NCBI RefSeq assembly: GCF_008763945.1
Contig: NZ_VTQH01000001.1
Coordinates: 868,110 to 932,109, forward strand
Direction: 5' to 3'
Source of the DNA: Microbacterium testaceum StLB037
GTDB taxonomy: Bacteria > Actinomycetota > Actinomycetes > Actinomycetales > Microbacteriaceae
Length of the DNA stretch: 64,000 bases
The position numbers were made by a program, and so were the translations under genes. Below are positions 62,685 to 64,000 of the stretch, piece after piece. Below the pieces are notes generated by a model. It was given only the letters and a program-made list of their open reading frames with translations. It ran no database searches and had not been told where the DNA came from. Each line of letters opens with the position of its first letter. Within the stretch, counting starts at the first letter, position 1.

Positions 62685-63649
62685 GCCGCCCCCATCGCGA
62701 TACCCCGCGGGCGACCTCTCGCGCGCCATCGTCCGAGCGACGGGTGTGCGCGCCGCCCCTCATCCGGCGGGTTCAGGGGCAAGGCCAGCATCATCGTCGT
62801 TCCCTTGCCGGTGATCGTGTCGACGTAGATGCGTCCCCCGTGCAGCTTCACGAACTGCTGAGAGATGAAGAGCCCGATGCCCGTGCCGTTTCCGAGCGGG
62901 CGCCCGCTGACGAACCGCCGGAACAGCTGCTCCCGCTGGGCCTCGGTCATGCCCGTCCCGCTGTCGCTGACGGAGATGAGTACCTCGTCCTCCCCGGGGG
63001 CGATGCGGACCTCGACCTCACCGCTCGCAGCGATGCTGGTGGCGGCGTTGTTGATGAGGTTGATGATGACCTGGCGCACGAGTTGCGCATCGACCGGCGC
63101 ACTCACCGGGGCACCCGGCGCGACGAGGACGATCGTCGCGTCGGAGATCTGCGAGAGTTCCTCGACGACGTCCCTGACGAGGACGCGCAGATCGACCACG
63201 GCACGATCGAGGGTGAACAGCCCCGCCTCCAAGCGGGCTCGAATCAACATCTGCTCGGCGAACGTGTGCATGCGCACGGCGTTGTCGCCGATGCGACGCA
63301 CGAATTTGCGTTGCGCAGGTGTCAGGGTGCCCGCGCTTTCCTCGGCGAGGAGTTCGGCGGCCCCCTGGATGATGGCGAGGGGCGTTCGGATCTCGTGGCT
63401 GAGCACCGCGGCCTGGTCGGCGCGCCGCGAGTCGAGGTCGGCGAACTCCGACAATCGACGCCGATCCCGACGTCGCTCGACGACGAGCACGACGATGATG
63501 ATGACCATCGAGACCGACGCCCCCACCACGCAGGCCTCGCCCCAGGCGGGCTCGTCCAGAAGATGCAGCACGACGGCGCCGACGATCGCGGCGAGCGTGG
63601 CAGCGCCCGAGCCGACGAGCAGCCCGGTCTCCCCGGTGAGACCCTTCAT
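62681..63649 (-). CDS. sensor histidine kinase
   Basis: A 322-residue membrane histidine kinase. Two helices (about residues 8-31 and 38-57) enclose only a few extracytoplasmic residues, so it lacks a large sensor domain and may sense through the membrane or a partner such as the ABC importer. The H-box is LSHEIRTPL with His85; the ATPase domain has INLINNAA (N box), DSGTGM (G1) and GTGIGL (G2). The C-terminal ~25 residues are an Arg-rich tail. First gene of the kinase-regulator pair. Confidence 0.92.
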   Translation of the reverse strand: MKGLTGETGLLVGSGAATLAAIVGAVVLHLLDEPAWGEACVVGASVSMVIIIVVLVVERRRDRRRLSEFADLDSRRADQAAVLSHEIRTPLAIIQGAAELLAEESAGTLTPAQRKFVRRIGDNAVRMHTFAEQMLIRARLEAGLFTLDRAVVDLRVLVRDVVEELSQISDATIVLVAPGAPVSAPVDAQLVRQVIINLINNAATSIAASGEVEVRIAPGEDEVLISVSDSGTGMTEAQREQLFRRFVSGRPLGNGTGIGLFISQQFVKLHGGRIYVDTITGKGTTMMLALPLNPPDEGRRAHPSLGRWRARGRPRGIAMGAA

Positions 63650-63707
63650 GGTTCGAGCCTACGTCCGCAGGGATCTCCGCGCCCCCAGGATGCCGCTGCG
63701 GAAACGC

Positions 63708-63739
63708 GAGAACGGCGCCCCGTGAGGGACGCCGTTCTC
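63708..63739 (-). terminator. terminator downstream of tRNA-Ser
   Basis: A perfect 10-bp stem (63708-63717 with 63730-63739) with a 12-base loop begins 10 bases after the tRNA 3' end on the minus strand and also separates it from the histidine kinase gene. Confidence 0.7.
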
Positions 63740-63749
63740 GGTGATCTGG

Positions 63750-63836
63750 CGGTGACGGTGGGATTTGAACCCACGGTAGGGGTGAACCTACACAACATTT
63801 CGAGTGTTGCACCTTCGGCCGCTCGGACACGTCACC
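63750..63836 (-). tRNA. tRNA-Ser (anticodon CGA)
   Basis: 87 nt on the minus strand. The 7-bp acceptor stem GGTGACG/CGTCACC and discriminator G are followed by D arm, anticodon stem CAACA/TGTTG with loop CTCGAAA (anticodon CGA, reads UCG), a long class II variable arm, and a TPsiC arm with GGTTCAAATCC. The long variable arm and discriminator G fit serine. CCA is not encoded. Confidence 0.95.
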
Positions 63837-63843
63837 GCCGAAC

Positions 63844-63849
63844 AGCTTA
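63844..63849 (-). promoter_or_regulatory. -10 element (TAAGCT) of the tRNA-Ser promoter
   Basis: TAAGCT on the minus strand ends seven bases before the first tRNA base, so transcription would start almost at the mature 5' end. The remaining bases to the window edge hold GTATATAC (63926-63933), possibly a promoter element of the next gene, and no visible gene. Confidence 0.45.
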
Positions 63850-64000
63850 CGACAGAGTTGCGGATGCCGCGAATCGGCGCCGCTCCACGGCCCGCGCGTC
63901 CGCCGGTCGGCGCGTGCTGCGCTCCGTATATACCGCGGGTCCGCCCCGGCCCCCGGCCCCGCCCGAGCCTCGCGACCCTGAATTCTCCGGAGCCCGGCCC

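Overview
The window is high-GC, densely coded chromosome from an actinobacterium, most likely a Microbacteriaceae member close to Microbacterium. I infer this from base composition, frequent GTG starts, many promoters with the -10 box TANNNT six or seven bases before the start codon (leaderless genes), small Microbacteriaceae-type proteins, and an Lhr-Nei pair with overlapping ends as in mycobacteria. I see no phage, insertion sequence or CRISPR array; this looks like ordinary chromosome with accessory metabolic clusters.

Layout. 1-10.4 kb: end of an MFS transporter gene, an 18-bp GC-rich tandem repeat, a SWIM/SNF2 helicase divergent from a threonine aldolase, an M3 peptidase, a degenerate NUDIX protein, an esterase and an ABC-F protein preceded by a possible leader peptide. 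10.5-16 kb: the DNA repair pair lhr-nei. 16-21 kb: small or single genes (beta-helix protein, DUF1304, a LysR-type effector domain without HTH, a glutamine amidotransferase, a TspO-like protein, a cation antiporter). 21-31 kb: alpha-galactosidase with divergent ROK regulator, then glgX-treY-treZ, which turns glycogen or maltodextrin into trehalose. 31-36 kb: a small alarmone synthetase operon with unknown genes, three paralogues of a ~105-residue family, and two divergent MarR regulators. 38-45 kb: a sugar operon with a DeoR regulator, lipoprotein-dependent ABC importer, class II aldolase and an ADP-dependent-type sugar kinase. 46-49.3 kb: a SipW/TasA-like export locus in which the signal peptidase is fused to a LamG domain carrying its own SipW-type export motif. 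51-57.6 kb: a TetR-controlled amidase, kinase/phospholyase fusion and agmatine deiminase-like operon. 57.9-63.6 kb: a two-component system followed by an Fe/phosphonate-type ABC importer with Pho-box-like direct repeats at the importer promoter. The window ends with tRNA-Ser(CGA).

The most notable items are the protease-substrate fusion at 46686-48395, the kinase/phospholyase catabolic operon, the ADP-kinase sugar operon, the response-regulator repeats at 61949-61974, the triplet of small paralogues at 33.4-34.5 kb, and the candidate leader-peptide attenuator before the ABC-F gene. All functions are read from sequence alone.
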